Below the pieces are notes generated by a model, which saw only the letters and a program-made list of their open reading frames with translations, was not told the DNA's origin and did no database searches. The translations under genes and the position numbers were made by a program. A stretch of 64,000 nt of DNA from Cedecea colo (GTDB lineage: Bacteria > Pseudomonadota > Gammaproteobacteria > Enterobacterales > Enterobacteriaceae), in NCBI RefSeq assembly GCF_011808225.1, contig NZ_SOYS01000002.1, positions 558,001-622,000 of the forward strand, written 5' to 3'. Shown here piece after piece: positions 49,826 through 59,482 of the stretch (positions within the stretch are counted from its first letter, which is position 1; each line of letters starts with the position of its first letter).

Positions 49826-50758
49826 TCAATCGCCATCATTAAGCCGCCACGCCAGTTGCTCAAGGTAGACCTGCCGATCGTGGCGAGCTTTAAGCGCTTC
49901 TTCCAGCGTGCATTGCACAAAGTGGACAGGCTCACCCAGACGCAGCTGCGCCAGGTGATACATATCCGCTTCAATCACGCAGGCGATTCGCGGATAACCG
50001 CCGGTTGTCTGCGCATCGTTCATCAGGACGATTGGCTGTCCGTTATGCGGCACCTGCACGACGCCAGGCAATAAGCCATGGGATAACAACTCGCGATCGG
50101 TATTTCGTTCTAAACGCTGCCCCTGGAAACGGTAACCCATGCGGTTACTCTGCGGGCTGAGCTGCCAGGGCAGGCGCCAGAAGTTTTCCTGCGCGGAACG
50201 GCTAAATTCGTGGTATTCAGGGCCCGGCAGCGCACGAATGCGGTTGCCCCACAGCAGCTGCTTTACGCCGCGCGCCTCGCGGAAAAGGCGTTTTGCCGGC
50301 AGAAGCGGAATCGTATCGCCGTCCTGTAACAGACGCCCGGAAAATCCGCCGACCTGCGCTTTTAAATCGGTGCTTGCTGACCCCATCAACAAAGGAATAT
50401 CCAGCCCGCCCGCAACGGCGACATAGCTGCGCATGCCTCTTTGCGGAGATTTAAGCCGGAGCTGTTGCCCGGCTTTCACCGGCAACCGCCACCCTGTCCA
50501 GACAGCATGCCCGTCCAGCTCCGCATGACAGCCCGCGCCGGTTAAAGCAAACCAGCCATCCTGCGAAAACTCAATCACGCACTGACCAAGCGTAATTTCT
50601 AACGCGGCGCTTTCGGGGTCATTTCCCACCAGTAAATTAGCGATGCGCAAAGCTGGACCATCCAGCGCGCCGCAGCGGCTGACGCCCAGCTGGCGATAAC
50701 CATAACGCCCATTATCCTGCACAGAAGTGTGCATTCCGGCACGAATAATCTTCAGCAC
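49826..50758 (-). CDS. pxpC: 5-oxoprolinase subunit PxpC (YbgK)
   Basis: A 310-residue biotin-dependent-carboxyltransferase-like protein (KAHG/YbgK type; [45 protein letters not shown]). Together with PxpA and PxpB it cleaves 5-oxoproline using ATP. Overlaps pxpB by 7 bp. In E. coli pxpA follows; here nei begins only 15 bp downstream, so pxpA is missing. Confidence 0.95.
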   Translation of the reverse strand: MLKIIRAGMHTSVQDNGRYGYRQLGVSRCGALDGPALRIANLLVGNDPESAALEITLGQCVIEFSQDGWFALTGAGCHAELDGHAVWTGWRLPVKAGQQLRLKSPQRGMRSYVAVAGGLDIPLLMGSASTDLKAQVGGFSGRLLQDGDTIPLLPAKRLFREARGVKQLLWGNRIRALPGPEYHEFSRSAQENFWRLPWQLSPQSNRMGYRFQGQRLERNTDRELLSHGLLPGVVQVPHNGQPIVLMNDAQTTGGYPRIACVIEADMYHLAQLRLGEPVHFVQCTLEEALKARHDRQVYLEQLAWRLNDGD

Positions 50759-51408
50759 ACGCCCTCCTTCTGAGGCACAAAGCGCACGGTATCGCCCGGC
50801 GCTAACAACGCTGGCGGTTCAACCGCGGGATTAAACAGTTTTACGGATGTCTGGCCGATAATCTGCCAGCCGCCGGGCGTCGCAAGAGGATAGATTCCCG
50901 TCTGGCTGCCGCCAATCCCCACGGATCCGGCAGGCACCAGCAAACGAGGCTCTGCACGACGCGGCGTTTGTAACGACGCTGCAAGCCCGCCAAGGTAAGC
51001 AAATCCCGGCTGAAAACCGAGGAAATAAACCACGTATTCGGCGCAGGAATGCTGCTCCACCACCTGACGGGGCGTCAGGCCGCTATGTTCCGCAACCACG
51101 CTAAGATCCGGCCCAACGTCGCCGCCGTAGATCACCGGGATCTCAATGCGACGTGAGTCAGGGATCATCGCTTCACTTTCTTCCCACCAGCGCTGGATCC
51201 TTTCGATGCCGTCCAGCGCCAGACTCTGCGGCTCGCGCAGCACGATCGTAATGTTATTCATGCCCGGGATCGCTTCCCGTACCGCATCGGCTTCTTCCAG
51301 CCTGCGGGTCAGCCCCCAGATACGTTGCTGGCTTTCAAGGGATATCGGCGGCTCCAGTTCCAGAACCACCGCGCTTTCACCTAATAGATAACACCGTGCT
51401 CTTTGCAC
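50752..51408 (-). CDS. pxpB: 5-oxoprolinase subunit PxpB (YbgJ)
   Basis: A 218-residue KipI-like protein: [38 protein letters not shown] and [15 protein letters not shown] are typical. Acts in the PxpABC complex. Lies 20 bp downstream of ybgI and overlaps pxpC. Confidence 0.95.
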   Translation of the reverse strand: MQRARCYLLGESAVVLELEPPISLESQQRIWGLTRRLEEADAVREAIPGMNNITIVLREPQSLALDGIERIQRWWEESEAMIPDSRRIEIPVIYGGDVGPDLSVVAEHSGLTPRQVVEQHSCAEYVVYFLGFQPGFAYLGGLAASLQTPRRAEPRLLVPAGSVGIGGSQTGIYPLATPGGWQIIGQTSVKLFNPAVEPPALLAPGDTVRFVPQKEGVC

Positions 51409-51428
51409 TTTTCCTCCTGAATACCGCG

Positions 51429-52172
51429 TTATGCCGGGTTAGGAATATCGATAAAGGTAACGTCCAAATCCGTTTCGCTGTTAAGCCAGTCGCTCAACGC
51501 CTGGATACCGCCGCGTTCGGTCGCGTGGTGTCCGGCGGCATAGAAATGCAGGCCTTGCTCACGCGCCGAGTGAATGGTTTGCTCGGAAACTTCGCCAGTA
51601 ATAAACGCATCCACGCCAAAACGTGCGGCGCTATCGATAAAGCTTTGCCCACCGCCGGTGCACCAGGCGATGCGACGAATTTGATCCGGCCCGGTATCGC
51701 CACACCACAGCGGCGTGCGGCCAAGCCGCATTTCAATCCATGAAGCAAGTTCCACGCCGGAAAGCGGCGTTGAAAATTCGCCCCACGGCACCAGCGGCTC
51801 TATTTCCCCTTTGGTTTCAATGCCCAGCAAAGAACCTAACTGCGCGTTATTGCCCAGTTGCGGATGCGCATCGAGCGGCAGATGCCAGCCGTAAAGATTG
51901 ATGTCGTTTGCCAGCAGCGTTTTCAGGCGGTTACGCTTCATGCCGCGAATAACCGGCGATTCCCCTTTCCAGAAATAGCCGTGGTGCACAATCACCGCAT
52001 CGGCATTCTGACGTACCGCCTCGTCCAGCAGCGCCTGGCTTGCCGTTACGCCGGTAATGATTTTACGAATCTCTTCGCGTCCCTCAACCTGCAGGCCATT
52101 TGGCGCATAATCGCTTATCGTCGCGCTGTTGAGCTTCTCGTTAATCAGGCGTTCCAGTTCGCTATTTTTCAT
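51429..52172 (-). CDS. ybgI: YbgI, NIF3-family dinuclear-metal protein
   Basis: A 247-residue toroid-forming protein of the NIF3/DUF34 family; metal-site motifs [26 protein letters not shown] and GHHATERGG are intact. Proposed as a GTP cyclohydrolase I-type or metal-handling protein, with no settled role. ATG 52172 follows the phrB stop by one base; the longer open frame upstream is phrB sequence read in the wrong phase. Confidence 0.95.
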   Translation of the reverse strand: MKNSELERLINEKLNSATISDYAPNGLQVEGREEIRKIITGVTASQALLDEAVRQNADAVIVHHGYFWKGESPVIRGMKRNRLKTLLANDINLYGWHLPLDAHPQLGNNAQLGSLLGIETKGEIEPLVPWGEFSTPLSGVELASWIEMRLGRTPLWCGDTGPDQIRRIAWCTGGGQSFIDSAARFGVDAFITGEVSEQTIHSAREQGLHFYAAGHHATERGGIQALSDWLNSETDLDVTFIDIPNPA

Positions 52173-52173
52173 C

Positions 52174-52984
52174 TTATTGGCCTTCCGGTTTTCGGGCCGC
52201 CTCATCGGCGGCAAGTGTCGCAGTACGTGCCTGCTTATGGTCAACAATCGGGCGCGTATAGTCCAGCATCTGCTGCTGTTTATTGGCCCAAATCCAGGTG
52301 AATGGATATGTTTGCCCGGAACGGCGTTGGTTTCGGGCGCCCAGCGACGAATAAATGCCCCTTCGGCATCAAATCGTTCCCCCTGCGTGGTGGGATTGAA
52401 AATATGGAAATAAGGCGCGGCATCGGTGCCGGTAGACGCTGCCCACTGCCAGCCGCCGTTATTTGCCGCAGGATCGCCATCCAGCAGCTGCGACATAAAA
52501 TAGCGCTCGCCTGCCCGCCAGTCGATAAGCAAATCTTTTACCAGGAAGCTGGCAATAACCATCCGCAGACGGTTATGCATCCAGCCCGTGGTATTTAACT
52601 GACGCATGGCGGCATCCACAATCGGGTAGCCGGTTCGTCCCTGCTGCCAGGCTTCAGGCGTTCTTCATCCTGATGCCGGCGCACCTTCTCTGTCCATGGG
52701 ATAAACGGATGAAAGCGGCAAAGCTTAGGGTAAGCCACCAGCAGATGACGATAAAAATCACCCCACATCGGCTCGTTTAACCAGCTCGCTCCCGTCCCGC
52801 CTTCCAGCGCCTGCGGATGTTCTGCGGGTAAACGATGCAGGCACTGACGCGGTGATATCACCCCAGGCGTCAGTTAAGGCGATAAACGACTGGCGCCTTC
52901 GGTTGCCGGAAAAGCTCGTTGCTCAGGATAATCGGCGACAGGACGCAGGCAAAATGCCTGAGGCTTTTCGATTGCCGCACGTTC
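52174..52984 (-). pseudogene. phrB: phrB (deoxyribodipyrimidine photolyase) remnant
   Basis: Only the C-terminal 55 percent of photolyase remains, broken by at least three frameshifts. In order: QAFCLRPVADYPEQRAFPAT (to 52874), then ISPRQCLHRLPAEHPQALEGG in another frame (52595-52861), then [20 protein letters not shown] in a third frame (52619 down), then a last shift near 52315, after which [10 protein letters not shown] ends at TAA 52174-52176. These pieces align to consecutive parts of E. coli PhrB. The N-terminal antenna-binding half is gone, joined to ybgA. Enzyme activity is not possible. Confidence 0.92.
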
Positions 52985-53500
52985 GCCGAGGAGAAAAAGC
53001 GTGTAAATACGTTCGACAAAATTCTCGCGGATGGCGGGATCCTGTAAACGACCATCTTTTTCAACGAGTAACCACGGCATTTGCCTTTTAAGCTCTGCGG
53101 TAAAGGCTCCTGTACCGCTTTTACGATTATTATTTCCAGCAGGTTCGTAAACCCATGCCCGCTCCATGCCACAGCTCGGGGATTTCGCGCAGAAAATATA
53201 ACCGCGGAGATGCTCCAGACCTGCGATATGTCCGGCAGCGAACCGCTGCATCGTCTGGGTTAAATCCCCTGCCGTATGATTGCTGAAACGCAGCGCGATT
53301 TCGCCGTCGGCTGATTTAATTAAACGCCAGGCCGGGCGCGACGCGGGTAAGCCAATCGCCCTCTCCGGGCAAACGTGTTCAAAACGTACCCAGGAAGCAA
53401 GCTCGTTGACGGCAAATGCCAGCCGTTTATGGCCGTCATCAAAGCGGACATTTTCCCCAGGTAAACAGGCGCTGATACCGACCGGGATATTGTCACACAT
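52874..53500 (-). pseudogene. ybgA: Truncated ybgA (DUF523 part) fused in frame to phrB fragment
   Basis: A 208-codon open frame from ATG 53500. Residues 1 to about 170 are the DUF523 domain (VGISACLPGENVRFDDGHKR, FVCPERAIGLPASRP-like, CAKSPSCGMERA), as in the long YbgA of Klebsiella-type bacteria. After RENFVERIYTL the DUF1722 domain should follow, but the sequence jumps to a middle part of photolyase and stops. A single deletion of several hundred codons explains both losses. A DUF523-only product might still be made. Confidence 0.85.
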
Positions 53501-53550
53501 GGGCTTGCTCTTTACGCTGAACGTTAAGTGTAGCAAGTCGCCATAACAAA

Positions 53551-53740
53551 AAGGCTACCTCTCAGGGTAGCCTTCAGACTGGTGATAAATCCTCAACCTG
53601 CACAGGTTGAACATATATCACCAGGTAAAAAATATGGAAAATCAATCGATTGATTTTCGGCAGAGCAACCACAAAGAAGGGAAAACCACGTTTTTTCCTT
53701 CTTTGTCAGCAATCTCAAGGCTGCCTCTCAGGGTAGCCTT
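53551..53740 (-). repeat. Terminator-associated MITE-like element, copy 4
   Basis: A 142-bp element (53575-53716) between 24-bp direct repeats of the ybfA terminator hairpin (53551-53574, 53717-53740), which differ at one base (GGCTACC against GGCTGCC). It keeps the GCACAGGTTG stem, a perfect palindrome AAAATCAATCGATTGATTTT and the long hairpin. ybfA, on the minus strand, reads into the long-hairpin end. Only the distal copy keeps its T run. Confidence 0.92.
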
Positions 53741-53759
53741 CGTCGCCTTAATGCGGCAC

Positions 53760-53966
53760 TCAATAGAAGTCGCCGGAGGCGGCTTCCGCCTGAGCCATCC
53801 AGACCGGTTGATCGCTCGTTTTTGACCATACGCGATGCAGGTAGCTGTAAAAACGCGCGCGATCTTTCCAGAACAGCATCACCGGCAGCGCCAGTACGCC
53901 AACAACTACCGCGAAGGCGCGTCGCAGGATGACCTGATGCGCAGGATATTCTTTGTATAAAGACAT
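53760..53966 (-). CDS. ybfA: YbfA, small membrane protein
   Basis: A 68-residue protein with one hydrophobic segment ([16 protein letters not shown]) then [19 protein letters not shown], closely matching E. coli YbfA. Function is unknown. In E. coli it sits beside kdpFABCDE; here the next gene upstream is pgm. Confidence 0.92.
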   Translation of the reverse strand: MSLYKEYPAHQVILRRAFAVVVGVLALPVMLFWKDRARFYSYLHRVWSKTSDQPVWMAQAEAASGDFY

Positions 53967-54223
53967 AGGCTTCTCCCTTTATTTTGTGACCGGTAACAAA
54001 CTCCGGAAATTTAAAACTTGTTATCTGGCTAAAATAGTATCGCAATGGATGAAACTTTACTACTCATCCGACCACCAAAACGGCGTTATTGAGGGAGATT
54101 TACAATTCGTGGCGTAACTAAGTTACAGAAAGGTTAAATAAAAACTAAACATTAGTTAACTAGTGGTTATGCTGGTGACGGGTATAAAAAAAGCGCCTTG
54201 CGGCGCTTTTTCAGTTTTGAATC
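53967..54223. other. ybfA-pgm spacer with pgm terminator
   Basis: The pgm terminator is at 54187-54211: AAAAAGCGCC / GGCGCTTTTT. The rest is AT-rich and holds the ybfA promoter. In E. coli kdpFABCDE and speF-potE occupy this interval; no trace of them was seen. Two ACTAAACATTAGTTAACTAG-like half palindromes are near 54145. Confidence 0.75.
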
Positions 54224-55867
54224 TTATTTCGCGTTTTTCAACACTTCGCTGACTATCTCTACCGCTTCTTTCTCTATCTGCTGACGATGCTCAGCGCCCA
54301 GGAAACTTTCACAGTAGATTTTGTACGCGTCTTCCGTGCCGGATGGACGAGCCGCAAACCAGCCGTTCTCTGTCATCACCTTCAACCCGCCGATAGATGC
54401 ACCGTTGCCCGGCGCCGCCGTTAAGCGTGCGGTGATCGGGTCACCCGCCAGGGTATCAGCGCTGACCATTTCCGGAGACAATTTCGACAGCGCAGCTTTC
54501 TGTGCGGAGGTAGCAGAAGCCTGCAGACGATTATAGCTTGGCGCGCCGAAGCGGGCTGCCAGCTCGTCATAATGCTGCTGCGGGTTCTTACCGGTTACTG
54601 CGGTAATTTCTGCCGCCAGCAGGCACATGATGATGCCGTCTTTATCGGTTGACCATGGCGTACCGTCAAAGCGCAGGAAGGAGGCGCCGGCGCTCTCTTC
54701 GCCACCAAAACCGAAGCTGCCGTCAAACAGGCCGTCGACAAACCATTTAAAACCAACCGGCACTTCCACCAGCTTGCGACCCAGATCGTTGACCACGCGA
54801 TCGATCATCGCAGATGAAACCAGCGTTTTACCGACCGCCACATCTTTACCCCACTGCGGGCGATGCTGGAACAGATAATTAATCGCCACGGCCAGATAGT
54901 GGTTCGGGTTCATCAGGCCTGCCGGGGTAACGATACCGTGGCGGTCGTAATCCGGGTCGTTGGCAAAGGCCAGATCGAACTTATCGCGCAGCGCCAGCAG
55001 CCCTGCCATCGCGCATTCGGACGAGCAATCCATACGAATGGCGCCGTCTTTGTCGAGATGCATAAAGCGGAAAGTCTGATCAACCTGATCGTTTACGATG
55101 GTCAGGTCCAGATTGTAGTGCTTCGCGATACGCTGCCAGTATTCGATGCCGGAGCCGCCAAGCGGATCAACGCCCAGCTTCAGGCCCGCTTTCTGGATGG
55201 CTGCCATATCAATGATATCCACCAGGCCTTCGATAAACGGCTGCACCAGATCCAGCTCTTTTACGTGCCCGCTTGCCCAGGCCTCGTCAAGTGAAATACG
55301 TTTCACCTCTTTCAGGCCGCCTGCCAGCAGCGCGTTTGCACGCTCTTCAATAACCCTGGTTACGTTAGTATCGGCCGGACCACCGTTGGGCGGATTGTAT
55401 TTGATACCACCGTCTTCAGGCGGGTTGTGCGAAGGCGTGATAACGATACCGTCCGCCTGAGCGCCGCCTTTTTTGTTGTGCACCAGAATCGCGTTAGAGA
55501 CCGCAGGCGTTGGCGTATAGCCATTCGCCTGCTGAACAATGACGTCCACACCGTTTGCCGCCAGCACTTCCAGTACAGAGATAAACGCAGGCTCGGACAG
55601 GGCGTGCGTGTCCTTACCGACATAGCACGGGCCGGTGATGCCATTTTTAGCACGATCTTCAGCAATCGCCTGAGCAATCGCCAGGATATGCGGTTCGTTA
55701 AAGCTATGACGAGCCGCGCTGCCACGGTGACCGGAAGTGCCAAATTTCACCGCGTGTTCGCTATTACCCGCTTCTGGTTTCAGCACGTAGTACTGGGCCG
55801 TTAGCTGGGCTACGTTAATCAAATCGCTCTGTTGCGCAGGTTGACCTGCACGGTTGTGGTTAGCCAT
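54224..55867 (-). CDS. pgm: Phosphoglucomutase
   Basis: A 547-residue alpha-D-phosphohexomutase interconverting glucose-1- and glucose-6-phosphate. The phosphoserine loop is [12 protein letters not shown], the metal loop DPDYDRHG, the sugar loop [12 protein letters not shown] and the phosphate loop [12 protein letters not shown]. Start MANHNRAGQ at 55867 equals the E. coli N-terminus. 22 bp after seqA, so likely co-transcribed. With galETKM it links galactose to glycolysis. Confidence 0.97.
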   Translation of the reverse strand: MANHNRAGQPAQQSDLINVAQLTAQYYVLKPEAGNSEHAVKFGTSGHRGSAARHSFNEPHILAIAQAIAEDRAKNGITGPCYVGKDTHALSEPAFISVLEVLAANGVDVIVQQANGYTPTPAVSNAILVHNKKGGAQADGIVITPSHNPPEDGGIKYNPPNGGPADTNVTRVIEERANALLAGGLKEVKRISLDEAWASGHVKELDLVQPFIEGLVDIIDMAAIQKAGLKLGVDPLGGSGIEYWQRIAKHYNLDLTIVNDQVDQTFRFMHLDKDGAIRMDCSSECAMAGLLALRDKFDLAFANDPDYDRHGIVTPAGLMNPNHYLAVAINYLFQHRPQWGKDVAVGKTLVSSAMIDRVVNDLGRKLVEVPVGFKWFVDGLFDGSFGFGGEESAGASFLRFDGTPWSTDKDGIIMCLLAAEITAVTGKNPQQHYDELAARFGAPSYNRLQASATSAQKAALSKLSPEMVSADTLAGDPITARLTAAPGNGASIGGLKVMTENGWFAARPSGTEDAYKIYCESFLGAEHRQQIEKEAVEIVSEVLKNAK

Positions 55868-55889
55868 TGGCCCTTCCTTTTGACGCAGA

Positions 55890-56444
55890 TTAAATAGTGC
55901 CGCAAACCTTCTCAATCAATTCCGCCGGGAACTGCATTGATTGCATAATATGTTCGATCATGCTGCATTTGCGACCCGTATTGGTATTGGTGATAACCCA
56001 GTATGGGGTGCCCGAAACGTGTTTTGGTTTGGTCTGATTGCCGTTAGCCAGCAGCGTTTGTTCGTTGCCGGCAAAATAGATGCGGGTACGACCATGCAAA
56101 GACTCAGTGGCTTCGCCAAAGGTTTTCGCATCCAGCTGATAGAGCGTAGAAAGCACCATCATGAAGCGATTAACGGCTTTCTTTTGTTCCGCATACTCAT
56201 CAGAGAGTAGCAACTCACGAACGGCCCGCACGCGATTGCTAGCCTGATTTACAGGTTTTTCTTCGGAAACAGAGGTTGCCGCAGATTGTGCGGAATTGGC
56301 TGTAGGAGTAGTCGTCGCTGCGGAAGTCTGACCGGCGGTAAATTTCAACATACGCCGTAAAATATCGGACGCGCTCTCGCCAATGTGTTGCGTGTGGCTG
56401 GCAATATAGCGATATAGCTCGTCATCAACTTCAATCGTTTTCAT
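55890..56444 (-). CDS. seqA: SeqA, negative modulator of replication initiation
   Basis: A 184-residue protein. The N-terminal oligomerisation domain [20 protein letters not shown] is followed by a Thr/Ala-rich linker, and the C-terminal domain binds hemimethylated GATC ([40 protein letters not shown]). Start 56444 matches E. coli; an ATG two codons earlier is in frame. Operon with pgm. Confidence 0.97.
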   Translation of the reverse strand: MKTIEVDDELYRYIASHTQHIGESASDILRRMLKFTAGQTSAATTTPTANSAQSAATSVSEEKPVNQASNRVRAVRELLLSDEYAEQKKAVNRFMMVLSTLYQLDAKTFGEATESLHGRTRIYFAGNEQTLLANGNQTKPKHVSGTPYWVITNTNTGRKCSMIEHIMQSMQFPAELIEKVCGTI

Positions 56445-56629
56445 CTTCATCCAGTGCGATATCTTATTCTGAATACAAGTCGTTGGGATTATAAGGGCAA
56501 ATCCCAACAGCGGGTAGCGCCAAACAGGTGCCGCCTGGTAAAGCCAGATTAAACTGAATGTTTGCGGCACTGCGGCAGGAATATCTTCATGATACCCTAA
56601 CCCTACGAATCAAAAAAAAGAACTTTGCC

Positions 56630-57406
56630 ATGAAATTAAACGCTCGCCTGCAAACTACGCAACAATCGACCAGCAATTCCCCTGTTGTGCTCATCCACGG
56701 CCTGTTTGGCAGCCTTGATAACCTCGGCGTGCTCGCCCGCGATCTCGGGCAGGATCGCACGCTGCTGCAAATCGATTTGCGTAATCACGGCCAGTCTCCC
56801 CGCAGCGATGAAATGACCTATCCGGCGATGGCGCAGGATGTTCTGGAAACCCTGGACGAATACGGTTTTGAGAAAGCGATAATTATCGGCCATTCTATGG
56901 GCGGCAAAGTAGCAATGGCCTTAACGGCTATCGCGCCTGAGCGTATCGCCAAACTGGTGCTGATCGATATCGCGCCGGTTGATTATCAGGTACGTCGCCA
57001 CGATGAAATCTTCGCGGCGATAAACGCCGTGAGCGACGCCGGAGCGAAGACGCGTCAGCAGGCCGCAGCGTTGATGCGCGAATATGTAAAAGAAGAAGGC
57101 GTGATTCAGTTCCTGCTTAAGTCGTTTGCCGAAGGCGAGTGGAAGTTTAACGTTCCTGTACTGTGGCAGCAGTACGAAAATATTGTCGGCTGGCAGACTA
57201 TTCCCGCGTGGAACCATCCCGCGCTATTTATCCGCGGTGGCGCTTCGCCTTATGTTGATGAAACGCACCGGGATGCGCTGCTGGCCCAGTTTCCTCAGGC
57301 GCGTGCTCATGTGGTTGCTGGTGCCGGACACTGGGTTCACGCCGAGAAACCGGAAGCGGTTTTACGCGCCATTCATCGTTTTATCGATGAATCTTTCCCA
57401 AACTGA
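56630..57406 (+). CDS. ybfF: YbfF, alpha/beta-hydrolase esterase
   Basis: A 258-residue esterase: nucleophile Ser 89 in IIGHSMGGK, oxyanion segment VLIHGLFGSLDNLG, catalytic His in GAGHWVHAEKP. The E. coli enzyme hydrolyses short and CoA-type esters in vitro. Divergent from seqA. Confidence 0.95.
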   Translation: MKLNARLQTTQQSTSNSPVVLIHGLFGSLDNLGVLARDLGQDRTLLQIDLRNHGQSPRSDEMTYPAMAQDVLETLDEYGFEKAIIIGHSMGGKVAMALTAIAPERIAKLVLIDIAPVDYQVRRHDEIFAAINAVSDAGAKTRQQAAALMREYVKEEGVIQFLLKSFAEGEWKFNVPVLWQQYENIVGWQTIPAWNHPALFIRGGASPYVDETHRDALLAQFPQARAHVVAGAGHWVHAEKPEAVLRAIHRFIDESFPN

Positions 57407-57541
57407 TTAAAAACAGACCGACTGGCCGCAAGTTGCGGCTAACGCGTTGGCGCGCCGGACTCGCTGATGTATGATGGCGCGCTTAAATGCGCCGGAGCAT
57501 TCTGCTCGCAGCATCCTGAATTCCCTGTCAGTACTCTAATC

Positions 57542-57823
57542 ATGGCAAAAGAACAAACGGACCGTACAACTTTAGATCTGTTCGCGGACGAGCGTCGCCC
57601 GGGGCGGCCAAAAACTAATCCGCTAACGCGCGATGAGCAACTGCGTATCAATAAACGTAACCAGCTCAAACGCGATAAGGTACGCGGCCTGAAGCGAGTA
57701 GAACTAAAGCTCAACAACGACGCGGTGGATGCGCTTAACCAGCTTGCTGAAGCCAGAAATATCAGCCGCAGCGAGCTGATTGAAGAGATGTTGTTGGCGC
57801 AGCTAAAACAGCATCTGAGCTAA
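57542..57823 (+). CDS. ybfE: YbfE, LexA-regulon protein with ribbon-helix-helix character
   Basis: A 93-residue basic protein. N-terminal half is MAKEQTDRTTLDLF...RRPGRPKTNPLTRDEQLRINKRNQ, and the C-terminal part RVELKLNNDAVDALNQLAEARN plus SRSELIEEML is a ribbon-helix-helix. E. coli YbfE is SOS-induced; its role is not known. ATG 57542 matches E. coli. A LexA-like CTG...CAG at 57403 has only eight bases between the triplets, so it is not a canonical box. Confidence 0.93.
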   Translation: MAKEQTDRTTLDLFADERRPGRPKTNPLTRDEQLRINKRNQLKRDKVRGLKRVELKLNNDAVDALNQLAEARNISRSELIEEMLLAQLKQHLS

Positions 57824-57851
57824 ACGTTCGCCATTCCCCCGTTATTAATGA

Positions 57852-58039
57852 AAGTGGCGCTTAATGCGCCAGCATGCTTGCTGACAAACAAGGAAAAAAC
57901 GTGGTTTTACCTTGTTTATGATTATCAGTCGAAAATCAATGAGTTGATTTTCCAGTTTATTTTCCGAGTGATCTTTTTCAGAACTTCGCAAGCCATGAGA
58001 TTTGTCATCACTCTAAGTGGCGCTTAAAACGCCAGCATG
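57852..58039 (+). repeat. Terminator-associated MITE-like element, copy 5 (most divergent)
   Basis: A 138-bp element (57877-58014) between 25-bp direct repeats (57852-57876, 58015-58039; two mismatches), each with the TGGCGC / GCGCCA hairpin. It begins TTGCTGACAAACAAGG and ends TTTGTCATCACTCT. The long hairpin has AAACAAGG / CCTTGTTT in place of AAAGAAGG / CCTTCTTT, a paired change that keeps the stem. The GCACAGGTTG region is replaced by unrelated bases. Oriented with the long hairpin next to ybfE. Confidence 0.88.
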
Positions 58040-58162
58040 TTGCAGTCTGTGCACAGCGCCGTGATAGCTGTTTCCGCACCGTGGCCTGTTCTGCTATGAT
58101 TGCCCTATCTGTGGGCAATTCTCCGCCACCATACCATTAAGTTTCAAGAGGTTATTTAACTC

Positions 58163-58693
58163 ATGGCAATCGTAGGCATTTTTTTCGGCAGCGATACTGG
58201 TAACACCGAAAATATCGCAAAAATAATTCAAAAACAGCTCGGTAAAGATGTTGCTGAAGTGCGTGACATTGCGAAGAGCAGTAAAGAAGATCTCGAAGGT
58301 TTCGATATTTTGTTGCTGGGTATCCCTACCTGGTACTACGGCGAAGCGCAGTGCGACTGGGATGACTTCTTCCCGACGCTTGAAGAAGTTGATTTCAACG
58401 GCAAGCTGGTGGCGCTGTTCGGCTGCGGCGATCAGGAAGATTACGCAGAGTATTTCTGCGACGCGCTGGGCACCATTCGCGATATCATTGAACCTCGCGG
58501 CGCGGCAATCGTAGGCCACTGGCCAACCGCTGGCTATCATTTCGAAGCCTCTAAAGGGCTGGCAGACGACGATCACTTCGTAGGTCTGGCTATCGACGAA
58601 GATCGCCAGCCGGAGCTGACCGCCGAGCGCGTAGAGAAATGGACCAAACAAGTTGCTGACGAGCTGAATCTGGCTGAAATTCTTAATGCCTGA
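58163..58693 (+). CDS. fldA: Flavodoxin 1
   Basis: A 176-residue FMN electron carrier. FMN phosphate loop [16 protein letters not shown]; the two isoalloxazine-flanking loops are [17 protein letters not shown] and [16 protein letters not shown]. It supplies electrons to radical-SAM and other enzymes and is essential in E. coli. Lies just upstream of fur. Confidence 0.98.
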   Translation: MAIVGIFFGSDTGNTENIAKIIQKQLGKDVAEVRDIAKSSKEDLEGFDILLLGIPTWYYGEAQCDWDDFFPTLEEVDFNGKLVALFGCGDQEDYAEYFCDALGTIRDIIEPRGAAIVGHWPTAGYHFEASKGLADDDHFVGLAIDEDRQPELTAERVEKWTKQVADELNLAEILNA

Positions 58694-58696
58694 TGC

Positions 58697-58730
58697 AATA
58701 CGGCGCAAAAAAAGCTTTTGCGCCGTATTG
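58697..58730 (+). terminator. fldA terminator
   Basis: A long stem AATACGGCGCAAAA / TTTTGCGCCGTATT right after the fldA stop. No T run after it, but the stem is A/T-flanked. Lies ahead of the fur promoter region (58731-58926). Confidence 0.7.
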
Positions 58731-58926
58731 ATAGGTATTACCAATGAAAATAATTGCTACAATTTTGTAACTTTTCTGGCTATCTCTGTACAATATCCCA
58801 CAGGTCATCTTTGCTAAACTGCCAGCAAATAGCGACTCGGCCACGATTTTTTAGCTGTGTTATGCTTCACATTTACAGGTTCTATTTAGACGTGGCTGTA
58901 CTATACCCACACGAGAAGGGTATATA

Positions 58927-58992
58927 ATGAGATGCATTCACTTAACGCTCAACGAGTTCGAGCAAAACGTTAAGCAACAGGACAATTTCCGC
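58927..58992 (+). promoter_or_regulatory. uof: fur leader (uof-like) frame, in phase with fur
   Basis: ATG 58927 follows a strong ribosome binding site (AGAAGGG, 7 bp away) and opens 22 codons (RCIHLTLNEFEQNVKQQDNFR) leading into the fur ATG with no stop. In E. coli a short leader ORF, uof, is translated ahead of fur and is the RyhB target that couples fur translation. Here it would produce an N-terminally extended Fur unless an internal start is used. The fur start itself has only a weak CAGGA 11 bp upstream. Confidence 0.5.
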
Positions 58993-59445
58993 ATGACTGA
59001 CAACAACACCGCATTAAAGAAGGCCGGCCTGAAAGTCACGCTTCCGCGATTAAAAATCCTTGAAGTGTTGCAGGGTCCGGTGAACCACCACGTCAGTGCG
59101 GAAGAGTTATACAAACGTCTGATTGATATGGGTGAAGAAATTGGTCTGGCTACGGTTTATCGCGTGCTGAACCAGTTTGATGACGCAGGTATCGTTACCC
59201 GTCATAATTTTGAAGGCGGCAAATCAGTGTTCGAGCTGACTCAGCAGCATCACCACGATCATCTGATTTGTCTGGACTGTGGCAAAGTTATTGAATTCAG
59301 CGATGATTCAATCGAAGCCCGCCAGCGTGAGATCGCCACTCGCCACGGGATCCGCCTGACCAATCACAGCCTTTATCTTTATGGCCACTGCGCCGAAGGC
59401 GACTGTCGTACTGACGAAAACGCCCACGAAATCAGCGAAAAGTAA
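58993..59445 (+). CDS. fur: Ferric uptake regulator Fur
   Basis: A 150-residue metalloregulator. N-terminal winged helix (LKVTLPRLKILEVLQ, SAEELYKRLIDMGEEIGLATVYRVL), then HHHDHLICLDCGKVIEF with metal-site His and structural zinc Cys 93/96, and a second pair in GHCAEGDC. It represses iron genes when Fe(II) is bound; gpmA in this window has a Fur box. Start 58993 gives the E. coli N-terminus MTDNNTALKKAGLKVTLPR. See the leader frame for a possible upstream start. Confidence 0.97.
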   Translation: MTDNNTALKKAGLKVTLPRLKILEVLQGPVNHHVSAEELYKRLIDMGEEIGLATVYRVLNQFDDAGIVTRHNFEGGKSVFELTQQHHHDHLICLDCGKVIEFSDDSIEARQREIATRHGIRLTNHSLYLYGHCAEGDCRTDENAHEISEK

Positions 59446-59482
59446 TCCGCATTCCGGCTGCCATCGCTTGGGAGCCAGACAT

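Noticed and set aside
51429-52619. Single 396-residue protein made of photolyase C-terminus plus YbgI
   Set aside because: The phrB part changes frame near 52315; the continuity into ybgI is accidental, and ybgI has its own start at 52172.
57403-57422. LexA box upstream of ybfE
   Set aside because: CTG and CAG are eight, not ten, bases apart, so it does not fit the consensus, although E. coli ybfE is SOS-regulated.
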